A stretch of DNA of 64,000 nt from Sphingomonadales bacterium (GTDB lineage: Bacteria; Pseudomonadota; Alphaproteobacteria; Sphingomonadales; Sphingomonadaceae), in the NCBI GenBank assembly GCA_016704425.1, contig JADJAC010000004.1, forward strand, positions 124,001 to 188,000, written 5' to 3'. The notes beneath the pieces are model-generated. The model worked only from the letters and a program-made list of their open reading frames with translations, was not told where the DNA came from and searched no databases. Positions 53,557-62,843 of this stretch are shown here, piece after piece (position 1 is the first letter of the stretch; every line of letters begins with the position of its first letter). The position numbers and the translations under genes are program-made.

Positions 53557-54873
53557 ATGCAGGACAAGCTTCCATTTCCGTTGAAGACCGCTCGCGGAAT
53601 GCCGCAGGTCGACCGGTTCGGCCTTCCCCTGCGCGGCCATGGGAGTCCCCGCATGTCCGGCGACACATTGGCCAAGCGCCCGGTCCTCTGGGCCTTCCTG
53701 ATTATTGCGCTCGGCACCACAGTGTTTCAGAAGATCGGCTTTGGATCGGCGCCGGACGGCATCGTCCCCTTCGTCATCCCGATGGCATTGTTCGCAACCA
53801 TCCTTGGGCTCGCATTTGCGAGGCCCGTGTTCGATACGGGAAGAGTCGCGCTCTATTTCCTGTTTGTCGTTGTCTCGGGGCTGACGACGACATTGTTCGC
53901 GACAAACTATTCGATCAACAGCTTTGCGCTGTATACCATTCTCTATCTGCCGCTGGTTGTCGCCTTTCGCGTGTCTGAAGCGACGTACAGGCAATGCATG
54001 AACGCCTTCAGTTCACTGATGGTCGCTGCAGCCACAATCCTCTTTGCCCAACATCTCGTCCAGCTCGCCATCGGCTGGCAATATTGGCCCAATCTTGACC
54101 AGCTGCTCCCGCCATCGCTGCTGATTCCCAATTTCAACTATGTCCAGCCGATCGTCTGGGGCATGAACTATATGAAGCCCAATGGCATCTTCTTCCTGGA
54201 AGTGTCGTTCCTGTCGCAGTTCATCGCCCTTGCGCTGGGTATCGAGCTGGTCCTGTTCCGGCGCTGGTGGCGCGTGACGCTGTTCGTTGCGGCCGTGTTC
54301 GCGACCTTTGCGGGGACGGGCCTTTTGCTCCTGCTGCTGACGGTCCCGGTCCTGATCGGTCGGGTTTCGATTCGTAACATGATGCTGGCAACCGCAGGCT
54401 TTGCGATCATCGGGCTGCTCGCCTGGTGGCTTGGATGGGTGGACCTTGTTTCGCACCGCTTCGATGAATTCAACCGGACCGGGGCCAGTGCGAACATGCG
54501 TTTCGTCGAACCCTACAACCGGCTTGTTGCCTTCGCGAGCGACCCCCATTCGCTCTATAGCGGGATCGGTGCGGGCCAGATCGAAAAGGCCCTGAATTTT
54601 CAGTGGTGGCCGATCACCAAGGCGATCCTCGAATATGGTATCATCCCCGGCCTGCTCTTTTATGCCTTCTTCCTCTACACCCTGTTCAACCGGGCTCCGC
54701 GGCTGCGCATCGCCTATATGCTGGCAGTCTGGTTTACCTTCGAGGGCGCACTTTTGACGGCAGTCAATCCGATTGTCTGCATGCTGCTGTCCACAATGTT
54801 TGCCATCGAAGGGCGTAGCGGCGCTTCAAAGGGGTCCGGTGGCCCTGGGCCGACCAGACGCTACCGGACCTAG
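53557..54873 (+). CDS. Wzy-type polysaccharide polymerase membrane protein (second)
   Basis: The 438-residue polytopic protein has about ten hydrophobic segments and a periplasmic loop near residues 290-350 with FNRTGASANMRFVEPYNRLVAFASDPHSLYSGIGAGQ (in part: MRFVEPYNRLVAF, SLYSGIGAGQ), the O-antigen-polymerase/ligase loop pattern. Closing the wza-wzc-wzx operon, it is the likely Wzy polymerase. GAGGAGG precedes the ATG. Its stop codon shares the palindrome CTAG with the stop of the convergent DUF3999 gene. Confidence 0.8.
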   Translation: MQDKLPFPLKTARGMPQVDRFGLPLRGHGSPRMSGDTLAKRPVLWAFLIIALGTTVFQKIGFGSAPDGIVPFVIPMALFATILGLAFARPVFDTGRVALYFLFVVVSGLTTTLFATNYSINSFALYTILYLPLVVAFRVSEATYRQCMNAFSSLMVAAATILFAQHLVQLAIGWQYWPNLDQLLPPSLLIPNFNYVQPIVWGMNYMKPNGIFFLEVSFLSQFIALALGIELVLFRRWWRVTLFVAAVFATFAGTGLLLLLLTVPVLIGRVSIRNMMLATAGFAIIGLLAWWLGWVDLVSHRFDEFNRTGASANMRFVEPYNRLVAFASDPHSLYSGIGAGQIEKALNFQWWPITKAILEYGIIPGLLFYAFFLYTLFNRAPRLRIAYMLAVWFTFEGALLTAVNPIVCMLLSTMFAIEGRSGASKGSGGPGPTRRYRT

Positions 54874-56186
54874 CGGTCATCATTTGCCCGCACAAGCCGG
54901 TAGGCCGCGAACGCCAGCAACGCCACGCCGGCCAGAAGTACTGTCCATAAGGCGACGATCTTCAGCGGGAAGGAAGACAGGCCAGCAGACCTGTTCAAAT
55001 CGATCGCGACGAGTGGCAGCGCTCCAACGATGTGCGCTTCGGCCATCGGGCCGGAAATATTGGAGAGATCTGAAAGGGCAAAGGCCTTGGGCTGTGCTTC
55101 GGAATTTCCGACAACCAGCCTGTATGGCCCGTCACCATTGAAAGCCGCAGCCAGAATGACAGGCGCATACTGGAGATCGATGGATGGCGGCCCTGAAAAT
55201 CCTGCGCTGCGGGGATCGGCTTCCAGCCTGAGCATGCGCGCGGTCCCATCCCCAATCTCAAGGAGTGCGCCCGGGCCGCCCTGCTTGAGGCTGGCCATGG
55301 CGAGCAGCGCCCAAGGCGCCTCGGCATTCGCGCGACCGAGCAATCGGACTGGCATGACGCCATCGCTGCTGGTCATCCGCACCCGCATCGCTCTGGGCAT
55401 CAAGGCGGACGGAACGCTGAAGGTCAAACTGTGCTGGTCAGCAAGCTCAAGCCCGCGGACGGCAATCGAAATCGACGGAACCACGGGGACGCTGCTCGTG
55501 AACAGGGTTGCCCCGGAAATGCGGACCTCTGGCCCTCCCTGCCATGTGGCGCGCAGATACCGTCCACGCAGGTCAGCAGACGGCAAATCGATCCGGCTGC
55601 CCCCCAGAAGGCCAGAGCCATCGCTGGCGCGAAACAGCACTTGTTCGGCAAGGGGCTCCCAGAGTTTGAGATCGGGTCCCGTTGCAATGGACATTGTCAC
55701 GGGGCGCTGCTTCGGCAGAACCGCGTCGAGCGCAATACCGACAGCGGGATCGCGGACATTTCGGGTATCGAACACAACACCTGGCTGGAAGCCTTCCGCC
55801 TCGCTGCCATCGGCATGAATGCTGACCGACCCTCCGCGCTGATCGACGCGAACCGAAAAGGGCCCCGTGCGTCCCGCGACCGTCGGGCTGCCGAACGGGA
55901 TTGCGTCAAGGTGGATGCTGTTCCGCTGTTCGGCATTGGGTTCGACAAAAGCGACCGACAGTGGGCGATCATGCGCATCGACGATCCTGATATCGCCCTT
56001 GTCCGGTCGCTTGAACGCAGTCAGTACTGCGGCCGGAAGTGCGACACTTTGAACCTGCACCCCCGATGCCTCGACTTTCAACGACAAGGCGAAATCCTGG
56101 GTCTTGGGCTCGGCGGTTCCATCCGGCCTGCCGCACCCCGACAGGAGCAGGAACAAGACGAATGCAGCAGGCAGGATGCGGTTCAT
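54870..56186 (-). CDS. DUF3999-type lipoprotein
   Basis: The 438-residue product has a lipoprotein signal (LLLSGC), a long beta-rich periplasmic part with FALSLKVEASGVQVQSVALP and WRATW-like Trp strands, and one C-terminal membrane helix (VALWTVLLAGVALLAFAAYRLV). DUF3999 proteins occur next to DUF2339 proteins in many proteobacteria; the function is unknown. Its start overlaps the DUF2339 stop by ATGA. It is not obviously part of the polysaccharide locus. Confidence 0.83.
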   Translation of the reverse strand: MNRILPAAFVLFLLLSGCGRPDGTAEPKTQDFALSLKVEASGVQVQSVALPAAVLTAFKRPDKGDIRIVDAHDRPLSVAFVEPNAEQRNSIHLDAIPFGSPTVAGRTGPFSVRVDQRGGSVSIHADGSEAEGFQPGVVFDTRNVRDPAVGIALDAVLPKQRPVTMSIATGPDLKLWEPLAEQVLFRASDGSGLLGGSRIDLPSADLRGRYLRATWQGGPEVRISGATLFTSSVPVVPSISIAVRGLELADQHSLTFSVPSALMPRAMRVRMTSSDGVMPVRLLGRANAEAPWALLAMASLKQGGPGALLEIGDGTARMLRLEADPRSAGFSGPPSIDLQYAPVILAAAFNGDGPYRLVVGNSEAQPKAFALSDLSNISGPMAEAHIVGALPLVAIDLNRSAGLSSFPLKIVALWTVLLAGVALLAFAAYRLVRANDDR

Positions 56187-58978
56187 GCAGTCGCCTCTTT
56201 CGGACTTTCAGCTCTTGGCGGTATCGGCACGAAATAGCCAATGAGCAACATGATCACGCCGACCGCGATGAAGGCAACGATGCGCGCCAACCCCTCAACC
56301 TGTGACATATCGACAAACACCAGTTTCGCCACGACAATGGCCAGAAGCACAGCACCGGCCAGCCAGGGCAGTCGCTCCGAACGGCTGCGGGCAAGGAACA
56401 TCAGCCCCATGGCGATAAGCGTCCAGAGGATCGAATAGCCCGACTGGACGATCTGGCTGCCGGCCAAGGCATCGGCCTCCCAATCCACGCCAAGCAGGTG
56501 ATGCGCGCTACGCAGCCAGATCGTATTGGCAAGGACGAAAGCCAGCAGGGCCATCGCCGCCAATCCAGTCCGGCCGGTCACAAATTGGGCAGCTTCGACA
56601 CGCGGCTGCGCCTCTTGCAGCAACTTGCGCCAGAGAGCGAGCGCAGCAAGCGCAAGCAGGGCGGACAGGTCGACGGGATTGAGTACAGGCAGGTAAGGGA
56701 GCGGGTCGGTCACGCCCTCCGCCACAAGGCATGTGGATAATGCCCCGAAATAGACAAGCAGCGCGAGCACGAGCGCGCCGTGCAGCCAATAGGCTTTTGC
56801 ATAGGGATTGAGCGGCCATGAAAGGCCATCGAGAGCCGCAGACCGTGCCGCCTTGCCTGGCCATTGCACGAGCAGGATCAGGATTGCGGTTGCACTGACA
56901 AGCAAAGTCACCCCAGCCCAGGACGTCTCCCACAAATTGCCGCTCTCAATGCCAAGCCAGATACAATCGGCAACCAGGGCCGTAGCCAGGAGCACACCGC
57001 CCACATGCATCGCATGCGTCCAACGTGAAACAGGCTGTCGCCGCAGCAGCCAGATGTGCATGCAGAGCGCCGCCCCCCACAAGATGAGATCCGGAATGTA
57101 CAGCATGTGTCGGCCGTCGATCACCGCGCCGAACAGGCAGACCGAGAGGAACGGGAGGCTGAACTTTCCGGGCCAGCCAGCAACAGACCAGTCCTTTCGT
57201 TTGCCAAACCAGTCTGCCAGCACCATGGCACCGAGAACCGCGAGCATGATCGCATAGACCTGCATGTGTGAAGAGAATACGGGCAGTTCGCCCTGCCTTG
57301 CGTCGGGAATCGAACGCAACGCCTCAAGCACGATCGAAAGGCAGGCGAAGGCAAAGCCTCCCAGAAACCAGACCTGGCGCAGGCCCGCTTCAACCTGCGC
57401 ATAACCTTTTGCCCAGGATGAACCGCTGTTTTCCAGCGGCTTGCGCATGATCCACGCCGTGAAAACCATTGGCAGCGCGACCAGCATCGGCTGAAGAAAG
57501 CCGCTGTTCGCCAGTGGAAGAACCGAAAGAGCCGGCCTTGCCGCACCCAGAGTCAGCAATGCAGCCACAGCCTGCAACACCAGCCCCAGACAACGCGGCA
57601 CCCAGCGTGCCTGTCGCGCGCCGATCCAGAAGGCGCCCGCACCTTCAAGCGCCCAGACACAGGATGTCCACTTGACGTCCAGTGCCAATGGCACAGCCAA
57701 GGTCACGAATCCGATGCCGATGGCCAGCAGGCATTCATTCAGCAGGCGCATTTCCGGTCTGCCCCTGCGCATTGTTGCAGCCGTCACGGCGATATAGGCC
57801 GCCCCAAAGCCAAGCGCCGACCAGGCCGACGCAAAGGGCCGGTCATGAACCAGACCGACCTGCAGACCGAACCCGGCAAGCGCGGTGCCGAACAGCAGCG
57901 TCGAATCGGCATAATTGCCGAGCTTTCCGGGCGTATTGTGCGCGTAAAGGACTGCGGTTGAGAGATAGATCGCCATGGAGACGATCAGGAAACCCTGGCA
58001 TAGCAGATAATGCCGGGGCTCATAGGCCGCAAACCCCCAGAGGGATGCCAGCGCAAAGGTCGCGACAAAGCCGAGCAGGTTGAGCGGGCGCCAATTCTTT
58101 TTCCAGGCAATACCGAAAATCGCAAGGTTGAGCGTTGTCATATAGGCGAACAGGCCAAGCGGTGTTTCGCTCCGGCCTCCCAGCAGGACGGGAACGGCAA
58201 AGCCGCCGAGGAACGCGATGAAGGCCATCACCAGCGAATCCTGCATCACTGCCAGTGCGCAGCCGAGTGCAGCAAACAGGATCAGGAGAAAGAACGCCGC
58301 AAGGGGAGGCACGATGCCATAACCGCGAGCGGCCGAGAAGACGACGAGATAAAGGATTGCGATACCCGCCCCTTGCAACGACAGGGAAAATGCAGGCCGC
58401 TCGGCCCGCTTCCTGAGGCCGATCGCGAGCAGCGCCACACCGACTGCCGCCACCAGCGCAAGCCGCGCCTCGATCGGAAACAGTCCGGCAACGGCAGCAA
58501 ACCGCACAAGGAAAACCAATCCCAGAAACAGGATGACGATCCCCACCCGAACGATCGTGTTGCCACCCAGCAGCCAATCCCTTGCCTTGCCAAGGAACAC
58601 AGATGCAGGACTGGGTGGTGCTGGCTCCAGAGGCCGGGGTGGTGGCGTGCGAAGCGGGGCAGGCCCGGCGGCGGGCGCAGGCGATTCTTCGATTTTCCGC
58701 GGGTCGCCAATCGGCGCGGTCACCACCCGGGCAGGCTCGGGCTGAGTTCTGGCGGCAACGGGCGGCGATGGCGCCACCTGCGCAGGCGGCACGGCCGACA
58801 GTCCGCCCGAAAGGGCCGAACGCACAGCGTCCCCGATTTCCTGACGGATGGCAGAGCGTAGCCATGCCCCCATGCCCGCACCAAGCGCGCCCCCGAAGAT
58901 GAACCCGAATTGGGAGAAATCCGCAAGGACGAACCCAAGGAGTGCGCCCACCACAGCGCCCCAAGCCGCTATTCCCAT
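56183..58978 (-). CDS. DUF2339 giant polytopic membrane protein
   Basis: The 931-residue protein opens with a Gly-rich membrane-anchor segment (GALLGFVLADFSQFGFIFGG) and a Pro/Ala-rich linker (~70-130), followed by some twenty-plus hydrophobic helices to the end. WLLGGNTIVRVGIVILFLGLVFLVRFA near residue 145 is typical of DUF2339 (in part: NTIVRVGIVILFLGL). The partner is the DUF3999 lipoprotein. The pair has been linked to envelope functions by position only; no enzymatic role can be read. Confidence 0.86.
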   Translation of the reverse strand: MGIAAWGAVVGALLGFVLADFSQFGFIFGGALGAGMGAWLRSAIRQEIGDAVRSALSGGLSAVPPAQVAPSPPVAARTQPEPARVVTAPIGDPRKIEESPAPAAGPAPLRTPPPRPLEPAPPSPASVFLGKARDWLLGGNTIVRVGIVILFLGLVFLVRFAAVAGLFPIEARLALVAAVGVALLAIGLRKRAERPAFSLSLQGAGIAILYLVVFSAARGYGIVPPLAAFFLLILFAALGCALAVMQDSLVMAFIAFLGGFAVPVLLGGRSETPLGLFAYMTTLNLAIFGIAWKKNWRPLNLLGFVATFALASLWGFAAYEPRHYLLCQGFLIVSMAIYLSTAVLYAHNTPGKLGNYADSTLLFGTALAGFGLQVGLVHDRPFASAWSALGFGAAYIAVTAATMRRGRPEMRLLNECLLAIGIGFVTLAVPLALDVKWTSCVWALEGAGAFWIGARQARWVPRCLGLVLQAVAALLTLGAARPALSVLPLANSGFLQPMLVALPMVFTAWIMRKPLENSGSSWAKGYAQVEAGLRQVWFLGGFAFACLSIVLEALRSIPDARQGELPVFSSHMQVYAIMLAVLGAMVLADWFGKRKDWSVAGWPGKFSLPFLSVCLFGAVIDGRHMLYIPDLILWGAALCMHIWLLRRQPVSRWTHAMHVGGVLLATALVADCIWLGIESGNLWETSWAGVTLLVSATAILILLVQWPGKAARSAALDGLSWPLNPYAKAYWLHGALVLALLVYFGALSTCLVAEGVTDPLPYLPVLNPVDLSALLALAALALWRKLLQEAQPRVEAAQFVTGRTGLAAMALLAFVLANTIWLRSAHHLLGVDWEADALAGSQIVQSGYSILWTLIAMGLMFLARSRSERLPWLAGAVLLAIVVAKLVFVDMSQVEGLARIVAFIAVGVIMLLIGYFVPIPPRAESPKEATA

Positions 58979-59083
58979 CTAAAAAATCCCTCCCCCATTG
59001 CTCCCCAAATCTGGCACATCTGGCGAAAAATAAAAGCAATGCTTTTGCCTTGTGCCGAAGCCGGTCCGACAGCATCTTTCTCA

Positions 59084-60313
59084 CTAAGCCATGGGCGGCG
59101 ACCTTGTCGCGGTCGATTTCTCCCGGTGAGTCAAATGCGCGCGCAGGGTATCAAACGCGGCCTGATGCACGGCATCGGTGTGCAAGTTTGAAGGCAGCGG
59201 GTAAGAACCAAAGCGGACCAGAGCCAACTCTGCGGCCGGCTCAATATGAACCCGCTGGCCATAAACGCCGAGCGCGGAAATAGCGCCCTGGGCGTTGTGC
59301 GAAACCCACCACTGGCTGCGATAGGAGCCGCCCGCTCGCGAGGCATGCCGCGATGACGCAAACAGTGCGCGGTCACCGCCTGCAAGAATGCGCTCCCGGA
59401 CGTCGGAGGGCAGGGCCGAATCCCCGTCAAGGATCAGCAATGCCAGCCGGGCAAGATCGCGCGCTGTAGCGTTGAGACCCGTCGCCGCGATTTCGTGGCC
59501 AGCCGTATCGACCAGAAAATGCCCGTCCTCTTCGCATCCGGCCGGATGCCATAGGAGTTCAGTCGCGAGATCGGCAAGCCGCTGGCCGGTCGCATTGACA
59601 AGCACCCATCCGAGCGCATCCGCCACCGGCGTGCGGTAGGAAAAGCTGGTGCCTGGCTCTGCCACGCGCGTATCGAGCCTGGCCAGCGTTTCACGCGCGC
59701 CGCCCGTTGCGGCGGACGGCGTCCAGTAGCTTGCCGAATAGCGATGCACATCGGCATCGGGATTGGCATAATCCTCATCGAAGGCGACACCATCGGTCAT
59801 GTCCAGCAGGTCGCGCACGCGAGCGCCAGCAAAGCCGCTTTCGGCCAGTTCCGCCACATAGTCAGTCACAGGCCGCTGTGGATCAAGTCGGCCCGCGCTG
59901 ATCAGGATTTCGGCGATCAGCCCTACAAAGGACTTGCTGACGGAAAAGCAATGATGCGGCGTCAGGGGCGTCATGCCATTGCGGTAGGTCTCATAGACGA
60001 TCGCGCCTTTGTGCAGGACGATCATCGCATCGGTGTATGTTGCTGCGATGAAGCCTTCCCAATCCATGCCATCAAAACTCAACCCGGAAAGGTCGACCGG
60101 CGCATAAGGAAGCAGGCGCGGCGACGGGCTGCGTCGGAGTGCACGTGACGGAACGAGTTCGCGCGTATGCTGGAAGGCCCAGCGCGAGAAGGGGTATAGC
60201 CGCCAATTCTCGCGTGTTACCCTCAGGTGCTGGGGGATTTCGGGCCCCGGGCCGATACCGGCAACTGGCCAGTCCAAGGGTGGAGGAAGCGTCATCGGGT
60301 TGAGGGATAGCAT
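59084..60313 (-). CDS. Serine hydrolase of the beta-lactamase/NylB fold
   Basis: The 409-residue enzyme has the SxxK motif in FSVSKSFVGLIAEILISAG (in part: SVSKS), a Tyr motif in FSYRTPVADALGWV and the QWWV stretch near the C-terminus, the pattern of 6-aminohexanoate-dimer hydrolase-like and class C-type esterases/amidases. No signal peptide is seen. It stands alone between the DUF2339 and Mla genes. The substrate is unknown; amide or ester hydrolysis is the family activity. Confidence 0.83.
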   Translation of the reverse strand: MLSLNPMTLPPPLDWPVAGIGPGPEIPQHLRVTRENWRLYPFSRWAFQHTRELVPSRALRRSPSPRLLPYAPVDLSGLSFDGMDWEGFIAATYTDAMIVLHKGAIVYETYRNGMTPLTPHHCFSVSKSFVGLIAEILISAGRLDPQRPVTDYVAELAESGFAGARVRDLLDMTDGVAFDEDYANPDADVHRYSASYWTPSAATGGARETLARLDTRVAEPGTSFSYRTPVADALGWVLVNATGQRLADLATELLWHPAGCEEDGHFLVDTAGHEIAATGLNATARDLARLALLILDGDSALPSDVRERILAGGDRALFASSRHASRAGGSYRSQWWVSHNAQGAISALGVYGQRVHIEPAAELALVRFGSYPLPSNLHTDAVHQAAFDTLRAHLTHREKSTATRSPPMA

Positions 60314-60491
60314 CTCACAAGCGATTTCTCACGCCTCCATTGCCAGAAAAATGCTCGAATTGACAGCGGCAGACAATCGCGCCTCGCGCTGGCGGCGCCC
60401 AGACGAAACAGGGTGAGGACCTGGACACACAATGTGTATGCGGCATGCACAAAGCGCGCACGCGGGTCTTGCTTTTCAGGCTCGACCCTCT

Positions 60492-61085
60492 CTAGGCGGC
60501 AATCCAGTCAGCGACGTCTTCCGCCACCTTGTTTGCTGCGGCATTCAGGGCCCGGCCGACGGCCTCTGGCTTGATCTGTCCAATCGGGACGCGCGCCTCG
60601 AAGCGACGTGTCCGCACCGTCCGGCCATGATCTGACGTCATGGCTGCATCGTAGGTCACGACTGCTTGCCCCGAAGGACCCGCGTTCGGATCGATTCCGA
60701 AGGCACTGAGCGTCCCCGTCACCTGGGTGCCCTGATCGAGCGCCAGTTGGCGGACATCGAGCACAACACGCCCGGACTTCGCCGCCACGGTTTCGGAGAC
60801 CACGCGCTGAAACAGGCGCGCAGGCGGTTCGGCCCAGACGGCATCCTTTACATAGGCGAGGGCCGTCGCGCCGTTCATGACCAGAACGCGGTTGCTGGCC
60901 AGTGCCTGCGGCACCACGGGCACGTGGATGGTGATTGCTTCCCCTGCCCCTGCCGAGCGCATGTCATTGGCCGCCACCCGCGCGGCGGACGACAGCGTCA
61001 GCAAGGACTCGGGCGGCTTTCCGCCCAGGCTCACACATGCCGAAAGTGCCAGGCCAAGTCCGAGTACCGAAAACGTCCTGATCAT
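60492..61085 (-). CDS. ABC-transport auxiliary lipoprotein (PqiC/DUF330-like)
   Basis: The 197-residue product has a lipoprotein signal (GLALSACVSLGG; lipobox LSAC) and the ABC_trans_aux fold with HVPVVPQALASNRVLVMNG and WAEPPARLFQRVVSE. Such outer-membrane lipoproteins serve MCE-type transporters, comparable to PqiC or the Mla extra component. The start overlaps the MCE gene stop by ATGA, making it the last gene of the mla-type operon. Confidence 0.88.
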   Translation of the reverse strand: MIRTFSVLGLGLALSACVSLGGKPPESLLTLSSAARVAANDMRSAGAGEAITIHVPVVPQALASNRVLVMNGATALAYVKDAVWAEPPARLFQRVVSETVAAKSGRVVLDVRQLALDQGTQVTGTLSAFGIDPNAGPSGQAVVTYDAAMTSDHGRTVRTRRFEARVPIGQIKPEAVGRALNAAANKVAEDVADWIAA

Positions 61086-62035
61086 TTGCCGCGCCTCCCG
61101 GGCTTGTAGTCAGGGAGTTGCGGCGCGCCGATCAAGGCCCCTGCCCCACCCTGATCGAGCTTTGTTGCAACCGATCCCAGTGCTTCGGACATCGTCCGCA
61201 GATCGCGGACGAGTTGGCCGATTTCGGGAATCGTCTGGTTGGATAGCTGCTGTACGCCGGGTCGGGCCTCGCTCAGCACGGCATCGAGGCTGGCGAGGCT
61301 CTTCTGGGCCTGCGTTGCCGTCTTGCGCAGCTCCACAACCATGGGGCGCCCGTCACTGTCGAGCAGGCTGTTCGTCGTCCCGGCAAGCTTGGCGAGCTCA
61401 TCCGCTGCAAGGCCAGCCGATTTGATCGTTGCCCGTGTCTCGGCAATCGTCGCTTCGATTTGCGGGCCATTCCGCGCCAGGGTCGCAGTCAGGCGGTTGG
61501 TGTTCTCAAAAATTCCGGACAGGCTCTTCTGGTTCTTGTCGTTGAGCAATTCCGTCACCCGCTCGGTCAGCGTCGAGATGCGTTCGAGCAACTGCGGCGC
61601 ATTGTTGAGGAGCGCGCCAAGTCCTGACCGCTTGGTCGGAATCACTGGCGCGCCCGCAGGACCGATATCTGCAATCGGCGGGGCACCCTTGACGGCTCCG
61701 TCAAGCAGGATCGAAGACGGGCCGGTAAAACTGCCCTGAAGGCTTGCCGTTGTGCCTTGCAGGATCGGGGTTTCGCTCTTCACTTCGATCCGGACACGGA
61801 CAAACCCCGGATTGTCGCGCCAGAGCTCGATATGCTTGACCTGACCCGAAGGCACGCCGGCATAGGTCACCGTCCCGCCTTGCGACAGGCCTTCGACGGA
61901 TTGCTGGAAGAAAATGTCGTAGCTCTTGGTCAGCCCGCCGTTGATCCCGGCCAGCCACACAATGAACCCGGCAAGAGCCGCCAGCAGGCCAAGCACGACC
62001 CCGCCGACGAGGATATGGTTGGAACGTGTCTCCAT
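61082..62035 (-). CDS. mlaD: MlaD-type MCE-domain lipid-transfer protein
   Basis: The 317-residue protein has one N-terminal membrane helix (~8-32), the MCE domain (LTKSYDIFFQQSVEGLSQGGTVTYAGVPSGQV, in part: GGTVTYAGVPSGQV) and a long helical, coiled-coil tail (LLERISTLTERVTELL and beyond) as in tunnel-forming MCE proteins. It carries phospholipid between membranes with the ATPase and permease next to it. ATG 62035 is chosen since the anchor helix starts there. Confidence 0.9.
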   Translation of the reverse strand: METRSNHILVGGVVLGLLAALAGFIVWLAGINGGLTKSYDIFFQQSVEGLSQGGTVTYAGVPSGQVKHIELWRDNPGFVRVRIEVKSETPILQGTTASLQGSFTGPSSILLDGAVKGAPPIADIGPAGAPVIPTKRSGLGALLNNAPQLLERISTLTERVTELLNDKNQKSLSGIFENTNRLTATLARNGPQIEATIAETRATIKSAGLAADELAKLAGTTNSLLDSDGRPMVVELRKTATQAQKSLASLDAVLSEARPGVQQLSNQTIPEIGQLVRDLRTMSEALGSVATKLDQGGAGALIGAPQLPDYKPGRRGK

Positions 62036-62042
62036 CAGCGCA

Positions 62043-62843
62043 TCATGCCCTTGTTTCGCTGTTGCGATCAACCGCCGCGGTTGCTGCGCGCCCGCGTGGT
62101 CCGTTGAAATATTCCTGTATCCAGGGATGATCCATTGCCAGCAGCTCCGGAATTGTGCCCACGCCGATCACTTTCCGATCTGCGAGCACCGCAACCCTGT
62201 CGCAGATCGCATAAAGCGTATCGAGATCGTGCGTGATCAGAAAGACCGTAAAACCGAGAGTCTTCTGCAAGCTCTGCGTCAGCGAATCGAAGGCAGCCGC
62301 GCCGATGGGATCGAGCCCGGCGGTCGGCTCATCGAGAAACAGCAGCGTCGGGTCCAGCGCCAGGGCGCGCGCCAGCCCCGCCCTTTTGCGCATGCCTCCG
62401 GACAGCTCGGCCGGATATTTCGGACCCGCATCCGGCGGCAGGCCGGACATGACGACCTTGTAGGCCGCGATTTCATCAAGCAGCGATTCGGAAAGATCGG
62501 GATAATATTCGCGCAGCGGAACCTGGATATTCTCGGCCACGGTCAGTGTCGAAAACAGGGCTCCGCCCTGAAACAGCACGCCCCAGCGCCGCCGGATGTC
62601 GAGGGCTTCCAGTTCGTCCTTGTCGAGCATCGATTCGCCAAAGACGAGCACTTCACCTTCATCCGGTCGCTGGAGGCCGATGATCGAGCGCATCAGCACG
62701 GACTTGCCTGTGCCCGAACCGCCAACAACACCCAGGATTTCGCCATTGCGCACATCGAGATCCAGGTCTTCATGCACGACCTGCGGCCCGAAGCTGTTCT
62801 TCAGGCCGCGAACGCGAATCGCAATGGGATCGTCCCTGTTCAT
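62043..62843 (-). CDS. mlaF: MlaF-type ABC ATPase
   Basis: The 266-residue ATPase has Walker A VVGGSGTGKSVL, the signature ELSGGMRKRAGLARAL (the MlaF-type LSGGM), Walker B LLFLDEPTAGLDP and the switch His in FLITHDLD. It energises lipid transport by the MlaE-type permease. ATG 62843 overlaps the permease stop by one base (TGATG); a TTG three codons upstream is also open. Confidence 0.93.
   Translation of the reverse strand: MNRDDPIAIRVRGLKNSFGPQVVHEDLDLDVRNGEILGVVGGSGTGKSVLMRSIIGLQRPDEGEVLVFGESMLDKDELEALDIRRRWGVLFQGGALFSTLTVAENIQVPLREYYPDLSESLLDEIAAYKVVMSGLPPDAGPKYPAELSGGMRKRAGLARALALDPTLLFLDEPTAGLDPIGAAAFDSLTQSLQKTLGFTVFLITHDLDTLYAICDRVAVLADRKVIGVGTIPELLAMDHPWIQEYFNGPRGRAATAAVDRNSETRA

Noticed and set aside
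35385..54873. Identity with a known sphingan (gellan/welan-type) gene cluster
   Set aside because: Gene order and content (GH16, GMC, tandem acetyltransferases, short Wza, several GT4) do not match what I recall of sphingan loci, so no named polymer is assigned.
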